Of a stretch of DNA of 29,709 nt, positions 8,901 to 16,727 are shown piece after piece. The notes beneath the pieces are model-generated. The model had not been told where the DNA came from. It saw nothing but the letters and a program-made list of their open reading frames with translations, and ran no database searches. The first letter of the stretch is position 1; each line of letters opens with the position of its first letter. The stretch is from Anaerolineae bacterium (GTDB taxonomy: Bacteria; Chloroflexota; Anaerolineae; JAAYZQ01): NCBI GenBank assembly GCA_016926595.1, contig JAFGOG010000020.1:1-29709 (forward strand), given 5' to 3'. The translations under genes were made by a program, and so were the position numbers.

Positions 8901-10275
8901 GATCACCGAGCACAGGGCCATCGGATTGATTGCCGTAGACGGCCTGCCCAAGGACGACGCCACGAGGCGGCTTCTCATGGCCCTGGCCGACATGGCCGCT
9001 GCCGCCATCGACAAGGAACGGCTCCACCAGGAAACCACCGACCGCCTGGCCGAAGTATCCACCCTCTATACCCTGTCCACCCAGATAACCGGCAGCCTGT
9101 CCCTCAGCCGGGTCATGGAATCGATCGTCACCATCCTCAAGGTGACCATCAACTGCCGCGCCTGCTGCATCTTTCTCGTCGACCCGGCCACAAGCACGCT
9201 GCGGCTCGAAGCCAGCAGCGGCCTGCCCCAAGAACAGCACGCCTCCGCCCGGTTGAGCCCCGATCGCGGCATCGGCGGCCGCGTCTTTAACGAGCGCCGT
9301 TCCATCTACATTCCCGATGCGCGCTTGGTCGCCGACCTGGATTACTTTGATACTGAGGTCAGCTCCCTCTTGGCCGTACCCCTCATCGTTCGCAACCAGG
9401 TCATCGGCTTGCTTGCCCTCGATGATACCAGGACCGGCGCCTTTGCCGGCGAGATACGGCTCCTCACTATCGTCGCCGCCCAGGCCGCCGTCGCCATCGA
9501 GAACGCCCAGCTCTACGAAAGCCTGCAGGCCAGCTACCACGATCTCGAAGACGCGTACAGCGCCTTGCGCGAGCTGGATCGCATGAAGTCCGAGCTGGTC
9601 CAAAACATCTCCCACGAGCTGCGCACACCCCTTACCTTTGTCAGGGGCTACCTCGAGCTGCTCCAAGAGGGTGACATGGGAGAGCTGAGCCAACAGCAGA
9701 AACAGGCCCTTGACATCGTGGCCGACAAGGCCAGCCTCTTGTCGCGCCTGGTCGACGACATTATCACCCTGCAGTACGCCAGAGAGCAGGTTCAGTTTCA
9801 CTCCGTGCCCCTCGCCGACGTGGGCCGCAACGCCCTCCGCGCCGCCCAGGCCAGCGCCGACCAGGCGCGCATCGCTCTCCGAGACGAGATCGCCGCCGAT
9901 CTGCCCCTCATCCTGGGCGACGAGCAGCGCCTCGGCCAGGTTTTCGATAACCTGCTCAGCAACGCCCTCAAGTTCAGCCATCCGGGCGGCGCCGTTACAG
10001 TCCGCATCTACGAAGAGGCCGGATCCATCCGCGCCGAGGTCGAGGATCAGGGCGTCGGCATCCCCGCCGACAAGCTGACCCGCGTCTTTGACCGGTTTTA
10101 CCAAATCGACGGCTCTACCACCCGGCGCTTTGGCGGCACCGGGCTGGGGTTGGCTATCGCCAAGCAGATCGTCGAGGCCCATGGGGGCCAGATAGGCGTT
10201 CGCAGCAAGCAAGACGAGGGGAGCTGCTTCTACTTCACCATCCCCAAGGCTCCGCCGCCGGGCGCCCAGCCTTGA
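5938..10275 (+). CDS. Soluble sensor histidine kinase with seven GAF domains
   Basis: A 1445-residue protein. Seven GAF domains follow one another with a very regular period of ~165-169 residues. Each ends in a helix of the AIENARLY type (ends at about 192, 361, 529, 698, 864, 1030 and 1193), which leads into a coiled linker. A HisKA domain follows with phospho-acceptor His at ~1226 in SHELRTP. The ATPase domain has its N box near 1335 ([10 protein letters not shown]), G1 near 1370 (DQGVGIP) and G2 near 1400 (GGTGLGL). No membrane segment, PAS domain or receiver domain is seen, so it should act in the cytoplasm. GAF domains commonly bind cyclic nucleotides, tetrapyrroles or small metabolites; the ligands here cannot be read. 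It is the last gene of the KaiC-like cassette, and no response regulator is adjacent. By eye, codon use becomes more C-ending after about 8,500. Confidence 0.93.
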   Translation: MAEKERMPDRATAAVNNNQAGEEADRQQAAQLRLIADISQRVLSILDPEALLDYAVKAIQTEFSYYYVDVFLTNPQTGYVVFRSSSHPEKMLHWQEKGLRFRIGEEGIIGHVAATGRPYLSNDVLHDPFYIPDELLPHTRSELVVPIRAGERVLGVLDLNSEQPNAFDEQDLFVTQSLADQLALGLENARLFAAEARRRREAEKLQTATQALSATLDLNQVLESILEELQDVVPYDSASVQQLRDGSLEIIGGHGFANSEQLLGMRFDLVAGDNPNREVMLKRAPVIIDDAPTIYQGFQSEPHVQTPIRSWLGVPLLFGDRLIGMIALDKREPSFYTQEHARLAMAFAAQAAIAIENARLFSAERQSRLELRSLQDTVAALSAELHLDTLLERIVNEAARAFQAEAVSLMLWDKTSSNMVVSAGFGLTADYAQQQRIPRERLTAMIPPDGRPRPIYTEDLAETPYGDRELIVREGLRSALSVPLYQTQLSGILNIYSKGRIRTFSPAQIDLAETFAAQATVAIKNARLYQAEREQRALAEAMRQATAAISSSLDLDQVLDDILEQLNNVIPGDAVSVMLIDGEYARMVRTRGYERLGTASSFSSFALRITNTSTFRVMQQTGAPLLIPNTADYPGWVQMPETPWLGSYAGAPIYVGGQVIGFLNADSSTPDFFTQADCDRLQAFAAQAAVAIQNAQLYQELSHHLEEVQLLNKAALAASSTLDFDEVIRRTLAALLKMPCFERANVLLLDSDTGELWLHPALAHSDHFPQRADFRIPPGMGISGRVVQTGKPWRVDDVRQVPTYVAGYPDTLSEIAVPLRAGDRFIGVLDAQSTRLNAFTEEDERLLVTLGGQLSTVIDNARLYGEARQRVRELTALSQVSQALNEARDLKAVLDIVLEEAFELMGSQEGSIILISPPGGNRLRMVAERSLGSEVVDAFNNRPVYTHEGTYRRALATGQIVEVPDTSADPDFLQDVGSRAKSITNVPLITEHRAIGLIAVDGLPKDDATRRLLMALADMAAAAIDKERLHQETTDRLAEVSTLYTLSTQITGSLSLSRVMESIVTILKVTINCRACCIFLVDPATSTLRLEASSGLPQEQHASARLSPDRGIGGRVFNERRSIYIPDARLVADLDYFDTEVSSLLAVPLIVRNQVIGLLALDDTRTGAFAGEIRLLTIVAAQAAVAIENAQLYESLQASYHDLEDAYSALRELDRMKSELVQNISHELRTPLTFVRGYLELLQEGDMGELSQQQKQALDIVADKASLLSRLVDDIITLQYAREQVQFHSVPLADVGRNALRAAQASADQARIALRDEIAADLPLILGDEQRLGQVFDNLLSNALKFSHPGGAVTVRIYEEAGSIRAEVEDQGVGIPADKLTRVFDRFYQIDGSTTRRFGGTGLGLAIAKQIVEAHGGQIGVRSKQDEGSCFYFTIPKAPPPGAQP

Positions 10276-10295
10276 TCAACGACGAGGAGGTCATC

Positions 10296-11225
10296 GTGAC
10301 CATATCGATCGAAACCTTTGATAAGCTTTTGCAGGCAGCCAGGGCCAAAGGACCCAAAAAAGTGGCCATCGCCGCCGCCCACCAGAGCGAGGTCATGCTC
10401 GCCGGCCTCGACGCCGAGCTGGCTGGCCTGGCCGAGGTGATCCTGGTCGGAGACGGCGGCGCCATCGAACAGATCGCCGCCAAAGAAGGCTTTGATATCT
10501 CCCGCATGGAGGTCATCCACCAGCCCCAGCCGCAGGAAGCTGCCTGGCAGGTGATGAGGCTGATCAGCGACGGCAAGGCAGAGATCGCCATGAAGGGCAA
10601 AGTGGAGACCAGCGACTTTTTGCGCGCCGCTCTCAACAAGGAGATGGGGCTGCGCACAGGCCGCCTCTTTACCCACGTAGCCGTTTTCGAAATCCCCGGC
10701 TTTGACCGGCTCATCTTTATTAGCGACGCCGGCGTCGTCGTCGCTCCCGACCTGGAGCAAAAGGTCCAGATCGTCCAGAACGCCATCTTCGTCGCCCACG
10801 CCCTGGGAGTCACCCTGCCGCGCGTGGCCGTCCTGGCCGCCACCGAAGTGGTCAACCCCAAGATCCCCACCACGCTCGACGCTGCCAACCTGTCCAAAAT
10901 GGCCGACAGGGGTCAGATCAGGGGCGGCCTGGTCGATGGCCCGCTCGCCCTGGACAACGCCATCTCGCCCGAATCGGCCCGGATCAAGGGCATCAAGAGC
11001 GAGGTCGCCGGCTATGCCGACATCCTCATCGCCCCAGACATCGAAGCCGGCAACGTCCTGGCCAAGGCCATCACCTACTTTGCCCAGGGCAAGATGGCCG
11101 GCGTGGTCGTCGGCGCCCGGTGCCCGCTGATCGTCTCATCGCGCTCCGACACCCGCGAGGCCAAGCTGGTCGGGCTGGCGTTAGGGGTCATGCTGGCCCA
11201 CGACAACAGGCGCCGGTCAAAATAG
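10296..11225 (+). CDS. Phosphate acetyl/butyryltransferase-family protein, copy 1
   Basis: A 309-residue protein from the GTG at 10296, chosen because GAGGAGG lies 5 nt upstream; a TTG at 10272 that overlaps the kinase stop is less likely. The family transfers acyl groups between CoA and phosphate. Family hallmarks are KKVAIAAAH near the N-terminus, ISDGKAEIAMKGKVETSDFLRAAL, the internal VAVLAATEVVNPKIPTT, and the C-terminal IRGGLVDGPLALDNAIS, then YADILIAPDIEAGN and GARCPLIVSSRSD. The length (~300) fits Ptb rather than long Pta. A second copy lies at 12131, with an ATPase gene between. With the oxidoreductase downstream, the likely role is acyl-CoA to acyl-phosphate conversion during fermentation of 2-oxoacids. 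The chain-length preference is not readable. Confidence 0.85.
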   Translation: MTISIETFDKLLQAARAKGPKKVAIAAAHQSEVMLAGLDAELAGLAEVILVGDGGAIEQIAAKEGFDISRMEVIHQPQPQEAAWQVMRLISDGKAEIAMKGKVETSDFLRAALNKEMGLRTGRLFTHVAVFEIPGFDRLIFISDAGVVVAPDLEQKVQIVQNAIFVAHALGVTLPRVAVLAATEVVNPKIPTTLDAANLSKMADRGQIRGGLVDGPLALDNAISPESARIKGIKSEVAGYADILIAPDIEAGNVLAKAITYFAQGKMAGVVVGARCPLIVSSRSDTREAKLVGLALGVMLAHDNRRRSK

Positions 11226-11232
11226 TTCAATC

Positions 11233-11988
11233 ATGAGCAAGTTGGACCTGGCCACAAACCACAGCCATATCCTGCTCTTCACCGGTCGCTTTGGCAGCGG
11301 CAAGACCGAGGTCGCGATCAACTATGCCCTGCGGCTGGCATTGGCCCAGCCTCCGGCGAGCGCGCGGCCCGGAACGTCCGCCGAGGCCGTCATCCTGATC
11401 GACCTGGACATCGTGACACCCTACTTCCGGTCACGGGAGATCGGCGCGGTGCGGGCCATGGAGGAACACGGGGTGCGGGTGGTCGCGCCGCACGCCGCCG
11501 GCCAACACCTGGATATACCCGCCATTACACCCCAGATCCTGGGCGCGCTCCAGCAGTCGGAGCGACCGGTGGTGGTCGACGTGGGCGGCGACCCCCAGGG
11601 AGCGCGCGCTCTGGGCCAGTTCAGCGGCGCTATCCGCCAGGCCATGACCGAGGGGCGGCCCTACACCATGCACTTTGTCGTCAACCCCTACCGCCCCTTT
11701 ACCAATACACTGCAGGGGCTTGCCCAATCGATCGCCGAGATCGAGACGACTTCCCGGCTGAAAGTAAGCAGCCTGGTGAGCAATCCCAACCTGATCGGCG
11801 AGACGACAGTGCAGGCGATCGTCGACGGGCACGCCCGGATCGAGGAATTTGCCGGCGAGCTGGGACTGCCCATCGCCTTCTTGTGCGTCGAGAGGCAGTG
11901 GGTCCAACAAGTGAAGGCGGCCATGCGCCACACCGGAGCCCGGCCGATGCTGGTGCTGGACCGCTACTTTGCCATGCCCTGGGAGTAG
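11233..11988 (+). CDS. P-loop ATPase of unknown role between two Ptb-like genes
   Basis: A 251-residue protein starting 7 nt after the first Ptb-like gene. It opens with a Walker A of unusual spelling, GRFGSGKTE (residues ~18-26). It has an acidic LIDLDIVTPYFRSREIG motif at ~55-71, then RPVVVDVGGDPQGAR at ~110-125, which resembles a Walker B/switch region of SIMIBI-type ATPases such as MinD or CooC. The DPQGAR and NPYRPF motifs suggest recognition of a specific partner. No signal peptide or membrane segment is seen. Its location between two acyltransferase genes, upstream of a 2-oxoacid:ferredoxin oxidoreductase, points to a service role for this pathway (maturation, metal insertion or regulation), but no function is established from sequence. 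Confidence 0.75.
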   Translation: MSKLDLATNHSHILLFTGRFGSGKTEVAINYALRLALAQPPASARPGTSAEAVILIDLDIVTPYFRSREIGAVRAMEEHGVRVVAPHAAGQHLDIPAITPQILGALQQSERPVVVDVGGDPQGARALGQFSGAIRQAMTEGRPYTMHFVVNPYRPFTNTLQGLAQSIAEIETTSRLKVSSLVSNPNLIGETTVQAIVDGHARIEEFAGELGLPIAFLCVERQWVQQVKAAMRHTGARPMLVLDRYFAMPWE

Positions 11989-12078
11989 CTATGGCCGCCA
12001 TGAATGAAAACCGTACGCGTGAGTCTAATTCGAGCGAGTCGCCATGCCCTTTCGGGCGCCACGATGAACGAAAGCTGT

Positions 12079-12101
12079 GGGGGCGCGGTCGCCGCGCCCT
12101 C
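12079..12101 (+). promoter_or_regulatory. GC-rich hairpin in the leader of the second Ptb-like gene
   Basis: GGGCGCGG at 12081-12088 and CCGCGCCC at 12092-12099 form a perfect 8-bp stem with loop TCG, extendable by one G-T and one G-C pair. It lies in the 142-nt gap between the ATPase and Ptb-like copy 2. No T-run follows, so it is not a standard terminator; it may tune mRNA stability or reduce read-through. Confidence 0.4.
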
Positions 12102-12130
12102 CGGGTGGGTCTATTTTCGAGGGAGGCCGA

Positions 12131-13051
12131 ATGACGGCAGGAAAACAACCGGCGATTAGAAACCTGGACCAATTGATGGAAGCCGCTCTGGCTCGCGGGC
12201 CGAAACGGGTGGCCATCGTCGGAGGCGCCCAACGACAAACGCTCCATACCGCGTGCCAGGCCCGCGACATCGGCCTGGCGCAGTGCACCATCATCGACTC
12301 CCCGAACCGAGCCAGGACCATCGCCGCCGAGGAAGGGCTGGACCTTTCGGGCATGGAGATCATAGCCGAAGACGACCTGCTCCAGGCTGCTTACAAAGGC
12401 GTAGAGATGATCCATGCCGAGCAGGTGGACCTGTTGATGAACGGCCGCGCCCAACCGGTGGAACTGCTCAAGGCCGCACTGGACTCGAAAACCGGCCTGC
12501 GGATCGGCAAGCTCTTGTCCGATATCAGCGTTTTCGAGATCCCAGAGTTTGACCGGCTGCTGCTGATCAGCGACGTGGCGATCGTCGTCACACCAACGCT
12601 GGCCCAAAAGATCGCCATTGTGCAGAATGCCATCGACACGGCCATCGATCTGGGGATCGAGCGGCCCAAAGTGGCAGTTCTGGCAGCCACAGAGATGGTC
12701 AACCCTGAAATGCGGGCCAATATGGACGCCGCCAACCTGTCCAAGATGGCCGAGCGGGGCCAGATCCGGGGCGGGATCGTGGATGGGCCGCTGGCGATGG
12801 ACAATGCCATCTCACCCAGGGCAGCAGAGATGAAAGGCATCCACAGCTCCGTGGCCGGCTATGCCGACATTCTGATCACGCCTGACGTCGAATCGGGCAA
12901 TATCCTGTCCAAGGCCATTTCCTATTTTGCCAAGGGCCGGGTGGCGGCGGTAGTCGTCGGCGGCAAGTGTCCAATCATCATGCCATCCCGTTCCGATCCA
13001 CCGGAACAAAAACTGCTGTCGCTGGCGCTGGGGGTTTACTTGGTCAAGTAG
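12131..13051 (+). CDS. Phosphate acetyl/butyryltransferase-family protein, copy 2
   Basis: A 306-residue protein from the ATG at 12131, with GGGAGG close upstream; the frame stays open further upstream, but that stretch translates to arginine-rich sequence that looks non-coding. It aligns by eye over its whole length with the copy at 10296. Shared motifs are KRVAIVGGAQ, SDISVFEIPEFDRLLLISD, VAVLAATEMVNPEMR, GQIRGGIVDGPLAMDNAIS and GGKCPIIMPSRSDPPEQK. The residue differences are numerous and spread out, so this is an older duplication or two subunits rather than a recent copy. It probably catalyses acyl-CoA/acyl-phosphate exchange with a different substrate range, or pairs with copy 1. No acetate or butyrate kinase is encoded nearby. 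Confidence 0.85.
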   Translation: MTAGKQPAIRNLDQLMEAALARGPKRVAIVGGAQRQTLHTACQARDIGLAQCTIIDSPNRARTIAAEEGLDLSGMEIIAEDDLLQAAYKGVEMIHAEQVDLLMNGRAQPVELLKAALDSKTGLRIGKLLSDISVFEIPEFDRLLLISDVAIVVTPTLAQKIAIVQNAIDTAIDLGIERPKVAVLAATEMVNPEMRANMDAANLSKMAERGQIRGGIVDGPLAMDNAISPRAAEMKGIHSSVAGYADILITPDVESGNILSKAISYFAKGRVAAVVVGGKCPIIMPSRSDPPEQKLLSLALGVYLVK

Positions 13052-13053
13052 TA

Positions 13054-13141
13054 ACTGCTCACTCTATCATAGGTTGATCGTGATTTCACACAGGAATCTT
13101 GTTACGATTAGCATTTCAACCTGCTTTATGAGCTGAGCAGT
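13054..13141. repeat. Inverted repeat bracketing the intergenic region before the oxidoreductase operon
   Basis: ACTGCTCA at 13054-13061 and TGAGCAGT at 13134-13141 are perfect inverse copies separated by 72 nt. They lie between the Ptb-like copy 2 stop and the ferredoxin subunit. No convincing promoter was found in the gap, although TTGTTA- and TTACGA-like hexamers occur. It may be a weak long-range stem or chance. Confidence 0.3.
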
Positions 13142-13173
13142 AACGTCACATAATCAAAGGAGGGCTGTGAGGA

Positions 13174-13440
13174 ATGAGCTACATTGTCATTGCCGAGGAC
13201 CGATGCAAAGGGTGCGAGCTGTGCACCACGGTCTGCCCGCAGGACCTGGTGCACATGGCGGATCACTTTAATGTGAAAGGCTATCGTCCCTCGATCTTTG
13301 TCGATCCCGACGGCAAGTGCACCGGTTGCACACTGTGCGCAATGATGTGTCCGGACATGGTGATCACCGTCTACCGGACGGTGAGAAGAAAACGGGATGT
13401 GGGAGACGCCAAGCCGGCAGGCGGGAGGGTAGAGCCATGA
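13174..13440 (+). CDS. 2-oxoacid:ferredoxin oxidoreductase, delta (ferredoxin-like) subunit
   Basis: An 88-residue protein with two [4Fe-4S] motifs: C11, C14, C17 and C21 followed by Pro, and C49, C52, C55 and C59 followed by Pro. The start is supported by AAAGGAGGG about 10-15 nt upstream. In the Por/Vor/Kor families this subunit passes electrons from the TPP-linked active site to an external ferredoxin. Its stop overlaps the start of the alpha subunit (ATGA), so the two are translationally coupled. The C-terminal tail ([15 protein letters not shown]) is longer than in many delta subunits and basic. Confidence 0.9.
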   Translation: MSYIVIAEDRCKGCELCTTVCPQDLVHMADHFNVKGYRPSIFVDPDGKCTGCTLCAMMCPDMVITVYRTVRRKRDVGDAKPAGGRVEP

Positions 13441-14480
13441 AAACACTGATGAAAGGGAACGAGGCGATTGCCGAGGCCGCCATCCGCGCCGGATGTGAAG
13501 CCTACTTTGGGTATCCGATCACGCCTCAGACCGAGGTGCTGGAGTATATGTCGCGGCGGATGCCCGAGCTGGGCCGGGTCTTTGTCCAGGCGGAAAGCGA
13601 GCTAGGGGCGATCAATATGGTTTACGGCGCAGCCTGCACCGGCGCGCGGGTGATGACCACAACCTCCAGCCCCGGCTTTAGCTTGATGCAGGAAGGGATC
13701 TCGTACATCGCCCTGTCTTTTGTGCCATGCGTCGTGGTCAATGTCATGCGCGGTGGACCCGGCCTGGGCAACATCCAGCCGGCGCAGGGCGACTATCTCC
13801 AGATGGTCAAGGGAGGGGGGCACGGCGACTATAACCCTATCGTGCTGGCGCCAGCCACCATCCAGGAAGCGGTGGATCTGGTTATCCTGGCCTTTGATCT
13901 GGCGGAAAAGTATACGCAACCGGTGATGGTCATTGCCGATGGGATGGTCGGCCAGATCATGGAACCGGTCGAGTTCCCCGACATGCAGCCGATCAGGCGA
14001 GCCACCTTCCCCTGGGCATTGACCGGGGCAAAAGACCGGCCGCACAACATCATAACTTCACTGTTTCTCAACGCCAGCCAACTGGAGGAGCAAAACTTGC
14101 GGCTGCAGCGGATCATCGCCGAGATCCGGGCCAACGAGGTCCGCTACGCCGAATATATGATGGACGGCGCCGAGATTGTGGTAGTGGCCTATGGTACGGC
14201 TGGGCGTATTGTGCAGACGGCGGTCAAGCAGGCGCGGTCGCAGGGGATTCCGGTTGGCCTGTTTCGCCCCATCTCGGTATTCCCCTACCCGTACGCAGCT
14301 CTGGACAAGGTCGCCGACGCCACCCGCCAGTTTCTGGTGGTAGAGCTAAACGCCGGACAGATGCTCGAGGATGTCCGGCTGGCCACCCGCGACCGGGTGC
14401 CGATCTCTTTCTTTGGCAAGATGGGCGGGGTGGTTCCGCTGCCGGAAGAGATCCTGGACGAGATCAAGAAGCTGGCATAA
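13437..14480 (+). CDS. vorB: 2-oxoacid:ferredoxin oxidoreductase, alpha subunit (VorB type)
   Basis: A 347-residue protein from the ATG at 13437, which overlaps the ferredoxin stop. It carries the pyrimidine-binding and domain II regions of the family. Motifs are [15 protein letters not shown] near the N-terminus, [47 protein letters not shown] and [19 protein letters not shown]; the C-terminal half has [15 protein letters not shown] and [12 protein letters not shown]. The match is closest, from memory, to 2-oxoisovalerate (VorB) and 2-oxoglutarate (KorA) alpha subunits. The enzyme oxidatively decarboxylates a 2-oxoacid to acyl-CoA plus CO2 and reduces ferredoxin. VorB is favoured because Ptb-family genes lie next door; a 2-oxoglutarate enzyme cannot be excluded. 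Confidence 0.88.
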   Translation: MKTLMKGNEAIAEAAIRAGCEAYFGYPITPQTEVLEYMSRRMPELGRVFVQAESELGAINMVYGAACTGARVMTTTSSPGFSLMQEGISYIALSFVPCVVVNVMRGGPGLGNIQPAQGDYLQMVKGGGHGDYNPIVLAPATIQEAVDLVILAFDLAEKYTQPVMVIADGMVGQIMEPVEFPDMQPIRRATFPWALTGAKDRPHNIITSLFLNASQLEEQNLRLQRIIAEIRANEVRYAEYMMDGAEIVVVAYGTAGRIVQTAVKQARSQGIPVGLFRPISVFPYPYAALDKVADATRQFLVVELNAGQMLEDVRLATRDRVPISFFGKMGGVVPLPEEILDEIKKLA

Positions 14481-14494
14481 GGAAGGAGCCCAAA

Positions 14495-15262
14495 ATGACA
14501 GAGGAAGTTGAGCTAGTCTTTAGCCGTCCCAAGTCCTTGGCGGATGTGGTTACCACCTACTGCCCTGGCTGTATACACGGCATCACCCACCGTCTGATCG
14601 CCGAAGTGATGGACGAACTGGAGATCCGGGAGCGGACGATCGGCATCGCGCCGGTCGGCTGCTCGGTGCTGGCCTATTACTTTTTTGAGTGTGATTTCGC
14701 CGAGGCAGCACACGGCCGGGCGCCGGCGATGGCGACAGGCATGAAGCGTACCAACCCGGATAAGATCATCTTTACTTACCAGGGAGATGGCGACCTGGCG
14801 TCGATCGGCACAAACGAACTGATCCATGCCGCAGCGCGCGGGGAGAATATCACCATCATTTTTATCAACAATGCAGTGTACGGCATGACCGGCGGCCAGA
14901 TGGCGCCAACGACGCTGCCGGGCATGGTCACAACTTCATCGCCCTACGGCCGCGATGTCAAAACCCAGGGGTATCCGGTCCGTGTGGCCGAATTGGTGTC
15001 GCAGTTGGACGGCGCGGCGTATATCGTCCGGCGGACGGCCTATAACCCGGCCGAGGTGCGCAAGCTGCGCAGGGCGATCAAGACCGCCTTCCAGGTACAG
15101 ATGGCCGGGTTGGGTTTTTCCCTGGTCGAAGTGGTGTCCAACTGCCCGACCAACTGGGGCATGACGCCCAAGGAATCGCTCAAGTTTGTAGAAGAGCGGA
15201 TGGTCGCCTACTACCCACTGGGTGACTATAAGGTCAAAGACGAGGTCAAGGCCTTGAAATAA
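14495..15262 (+). CDS. 2-oxoacid:ferredoxin oxidoreductase, beta (TPP-binding) subunit
   Basis: A 255-residue protein starting 14 nt after the alpha subunit, with AAGGAGG upstream. The N-terminal YCPGCIHG motif is typical. The TPP-binding signature is [18 protein letters not shown] followed by [34 protein letters not shown] and the C-terminal [15 protein letters not shown], with a conserved Cys near the end, also fit the family. This subunit holds thiamine pyrophosphate and is the decarboxylating half of the enzyme. It is co-transcribed with the alpha and gamma genes. Sequence alone does not separate a branched-chain (Vor) from a 2-oxoglutarate (Kor) enzyme. Confidence 0.9.
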   Translation: MTEEVELVFSRPKSLADVVTTYCPGCIHGITHRLIAEVMDELEIRERTIGIAPVGCSVLAYYFFECDFAEAAHGRAPAMATGMKRTNPDKIIFTYQGDGDLASIGTNELIHAAARGENITIIFINNAVYGMTGGQMAPTTLPGMVTTSSPYGRDVKTQGYPVRVAELVSQLDGAAYIVRRTAYNPAEVRKLRRAIKTAFQVQMAGLGFSLVEVVSNCPTNWGMTPKESLKFVEERMVAYYPLGDYKVKDEVKALK

Positions 15263-15272
15263 GGAGCCAGCC

Positions 15273-15818
15273 ATGCACGAAGAGATCATTATCTCCGGTT
15301 TTGGGGGGCAGGGCGCCCTCTTTGCCGGCCAATTGCTGACCTATACCGGGATGGACGAAGGATGGCACGTGACCTGGATCCCGTCCTACGGGCCCGAGAT
15401 GCGAGGGGGCACGGCCCACTGCATCGTCATCCTATCGGACGACGACATCGGCTCGCCGATCATCCGCCAACCGACGATGGCCATCGTCATGAACCCAGCT
15501 TCAATGGACAAGTATGAGCCGCTGGTCAAACCGGGCGGACTGCTGGTGGCCAACTCGACGCTCGTCCGAGACAGGTCAAAGCGAGATGACATCGAGGCGA
15601 TCTATGTCCCGGCCAACGAACTGGCTGTGGAGCTGGGCAATGTGAGAATGGCCAATGTCATCCTGCTGGGGGCCATGCTCGGCAGGCGGGAGGTTGTGTC
15701 GCTCAAGGGCATCGAACACACCCTGGAGAGCCACCTTCCTGAGGCACGTAGAAAGATCGTCGAGCCCAACAAGCGGGCTCTAGCCCGCGGGGTCGAGTTT
15801 GTGAGGAGTCAGGAATAG
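15273..15818 (+). CDS. 2-oxoacid:ferredoxin oxidoreductase, gamma subunit
   Basis: A 181-residue protein 10 nt after the beta subunit, with AAGGAG upstream. It has the gamma-domain hallmarks: [18 protein letters not shown], then [31 protein letters not shown] and [14 protein letters not shown]. In this superfamily the gamma domain helps bind CoA at the active site. It completes a delta-alpha-beta-gamma operon in the usual four-subunit architecture. The metallo-hydrolase gene follows only 8 nt later and may be in the same transcript. Confidence 0.9.
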   Translation: MHEEIIISGFGGQGALFAGQLLTYTGMDEGWHVTWIPSYGPEMRGGTAHCIVILSDDDIGSPIIRQPTMAIVMNPASMDKYEPLVKPGGLLVANSTLVRDRSKRDDIEAIYVPANELAVELGNVRMANVILLGAMLGRREVVSLKGIEHTLESHLPEARRKIVEPNKRALARGVEFVRSQE

Positions 15819-15826
15819 GAGCGCAA

Positions 15827-16678
15827 ATGCGCCTGGGGAATGTCACCCTCCACGCCCTATCCGACGGAATCCAATGGTCCGACGGCGGCGGTTTGTTTGG
15901 CCTGGTACCCAAGGTGCTGTGGGAACAGGTGGCCGAGCCGGACGAGCTGAATCGCGTTGCCTTTCAACTGCGCTGCTTGTTGGTCGAGACCGACAAGCAG
16001 CGCATCCTGATCGATACCGGCCTCGGAGACAAGCTCTCTGACAAGGAGCGGGAGCAGAACAAACTGATCGGCGAGCGACGCCTGCTGACCAGCCTGGAAA
16101 CGGTGGGCATCGGGCCTATGGACGTCGACATGGTTATCAACACCCACCTCCACAACGACCATTGTGGCGGCAATACGCGATATGGCGAGGATGGCGAGCT
16201 GGCGCCGACGTTCCCCTGGGCGACCTACTGTGTGCAGCGGCTGGAGCTGGCCGACGCCACTTTCCCCAACGAGCGAACACAGGCCACTTACCGGCAAGAG
16301 AACTGGGAACCGTTGCAGCAGGCAGGACAACTGCGCATTCTATGGGGCGATACCCGCCTCACCGACGAGGTCAGCGTCGTCGTGACCCCGGGCCATACCA
16401 GGGCTCACCAGTGTGTGCTGATCGAAAGTGAGGGGCAGAAGGCGCTGTTCATGGGCGACCTGGCCTCTTGGCCCATCCACATGGAAAGGCTAGCCTGGGT
16501 CCCCGCCTACGACGTGGAACCGTTGGTCAGCATCGAGACCAAGCGCAAGATCGCGAACTGGGCTGCGGAGGAGCGGGCGCTGCTCATTTTTGAGCATCAT
16601 CCTGACGTCGTAGCTGGCTATCTTGTTTCTACAGAACGGCCCGACCGATTCCGATTAGAGCCCATGGATTTCGCGTAA
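15827..16678 (+). CDS. Metallo-beta-lactamase-fold hydrolase
   Basis: A 283-residue protein with the zinc motif THLHNDHCGG (H107, H109, D111, H112), a second histidine at ~190 in VTPGHTRAHQ, an aspartate near 211 in LFMGDLASW and a late histidine in FEHHPDV. These are the ligands of a two-metal MBL-fold hydrolase. The N-terminal RILIDTGLGDKLSDK is typical of the lactonase/quinolone-hydrolase-like branch. Substrates in this superfamily range from lactones to thioesters and phosphodiesters, so the reaction is open. It starts 8 nt after the oxidoreductase gamma subunit, with AGGAG upstream, and may belong to the same transcript; a role in acyl-thioester hydrolysis is speculation. No signal peptide is seen. 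Confidence 0.85.
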   Translation: MRLGNVTLHALSDGIQWSDGGGLFGLVPKVLWEQVAEPDELNRVAFQLRCLLVETDKQRILIDTGLGDKLSDKEREQNKLIGERRLLTSLETVGIGPMDVDMVINTHLHNDHCGGNTRYGEDGELAPTFPWATYCVQRLELADATFPNERTQATYRQENWEPLQQAGQLRILWGDTRLTDEVSVVVTPGHTRAHQCVLIESEGQKALFMGDLASWPIHMERLAWVPAYDVEPLVSIETKRKIANWAAEERALLIFEHHPDVVAGYLVSTERPDRFRLEPMDFA

Positions 16679-16727
16679 GAGGCAGTTGTTACTCGGCCTA
16701 TCGTAAGCAGCTATAAAGGGCAACGCG

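Noticed and set aside
8497..10212. Long 571-codon open frame on the minus strand inside the kinase gene
   Set aside because: It is antisense to conserved GAF, HisKA and ATPase motifs and arises from high GC; no family was recognised in its translation.
12079..12101. Rho-independent terminator between the ATPase and the second Ptb-like gene
   Set aside because: The stem is strong, but no run of T follows on either strand.
11991..12134. 47-codon frame in the gap before the second Ptb-like gene
   Set aside because: It is arginine-rich, overlaps the next start, covers the GC hairpin and has no ribosome site of its own.
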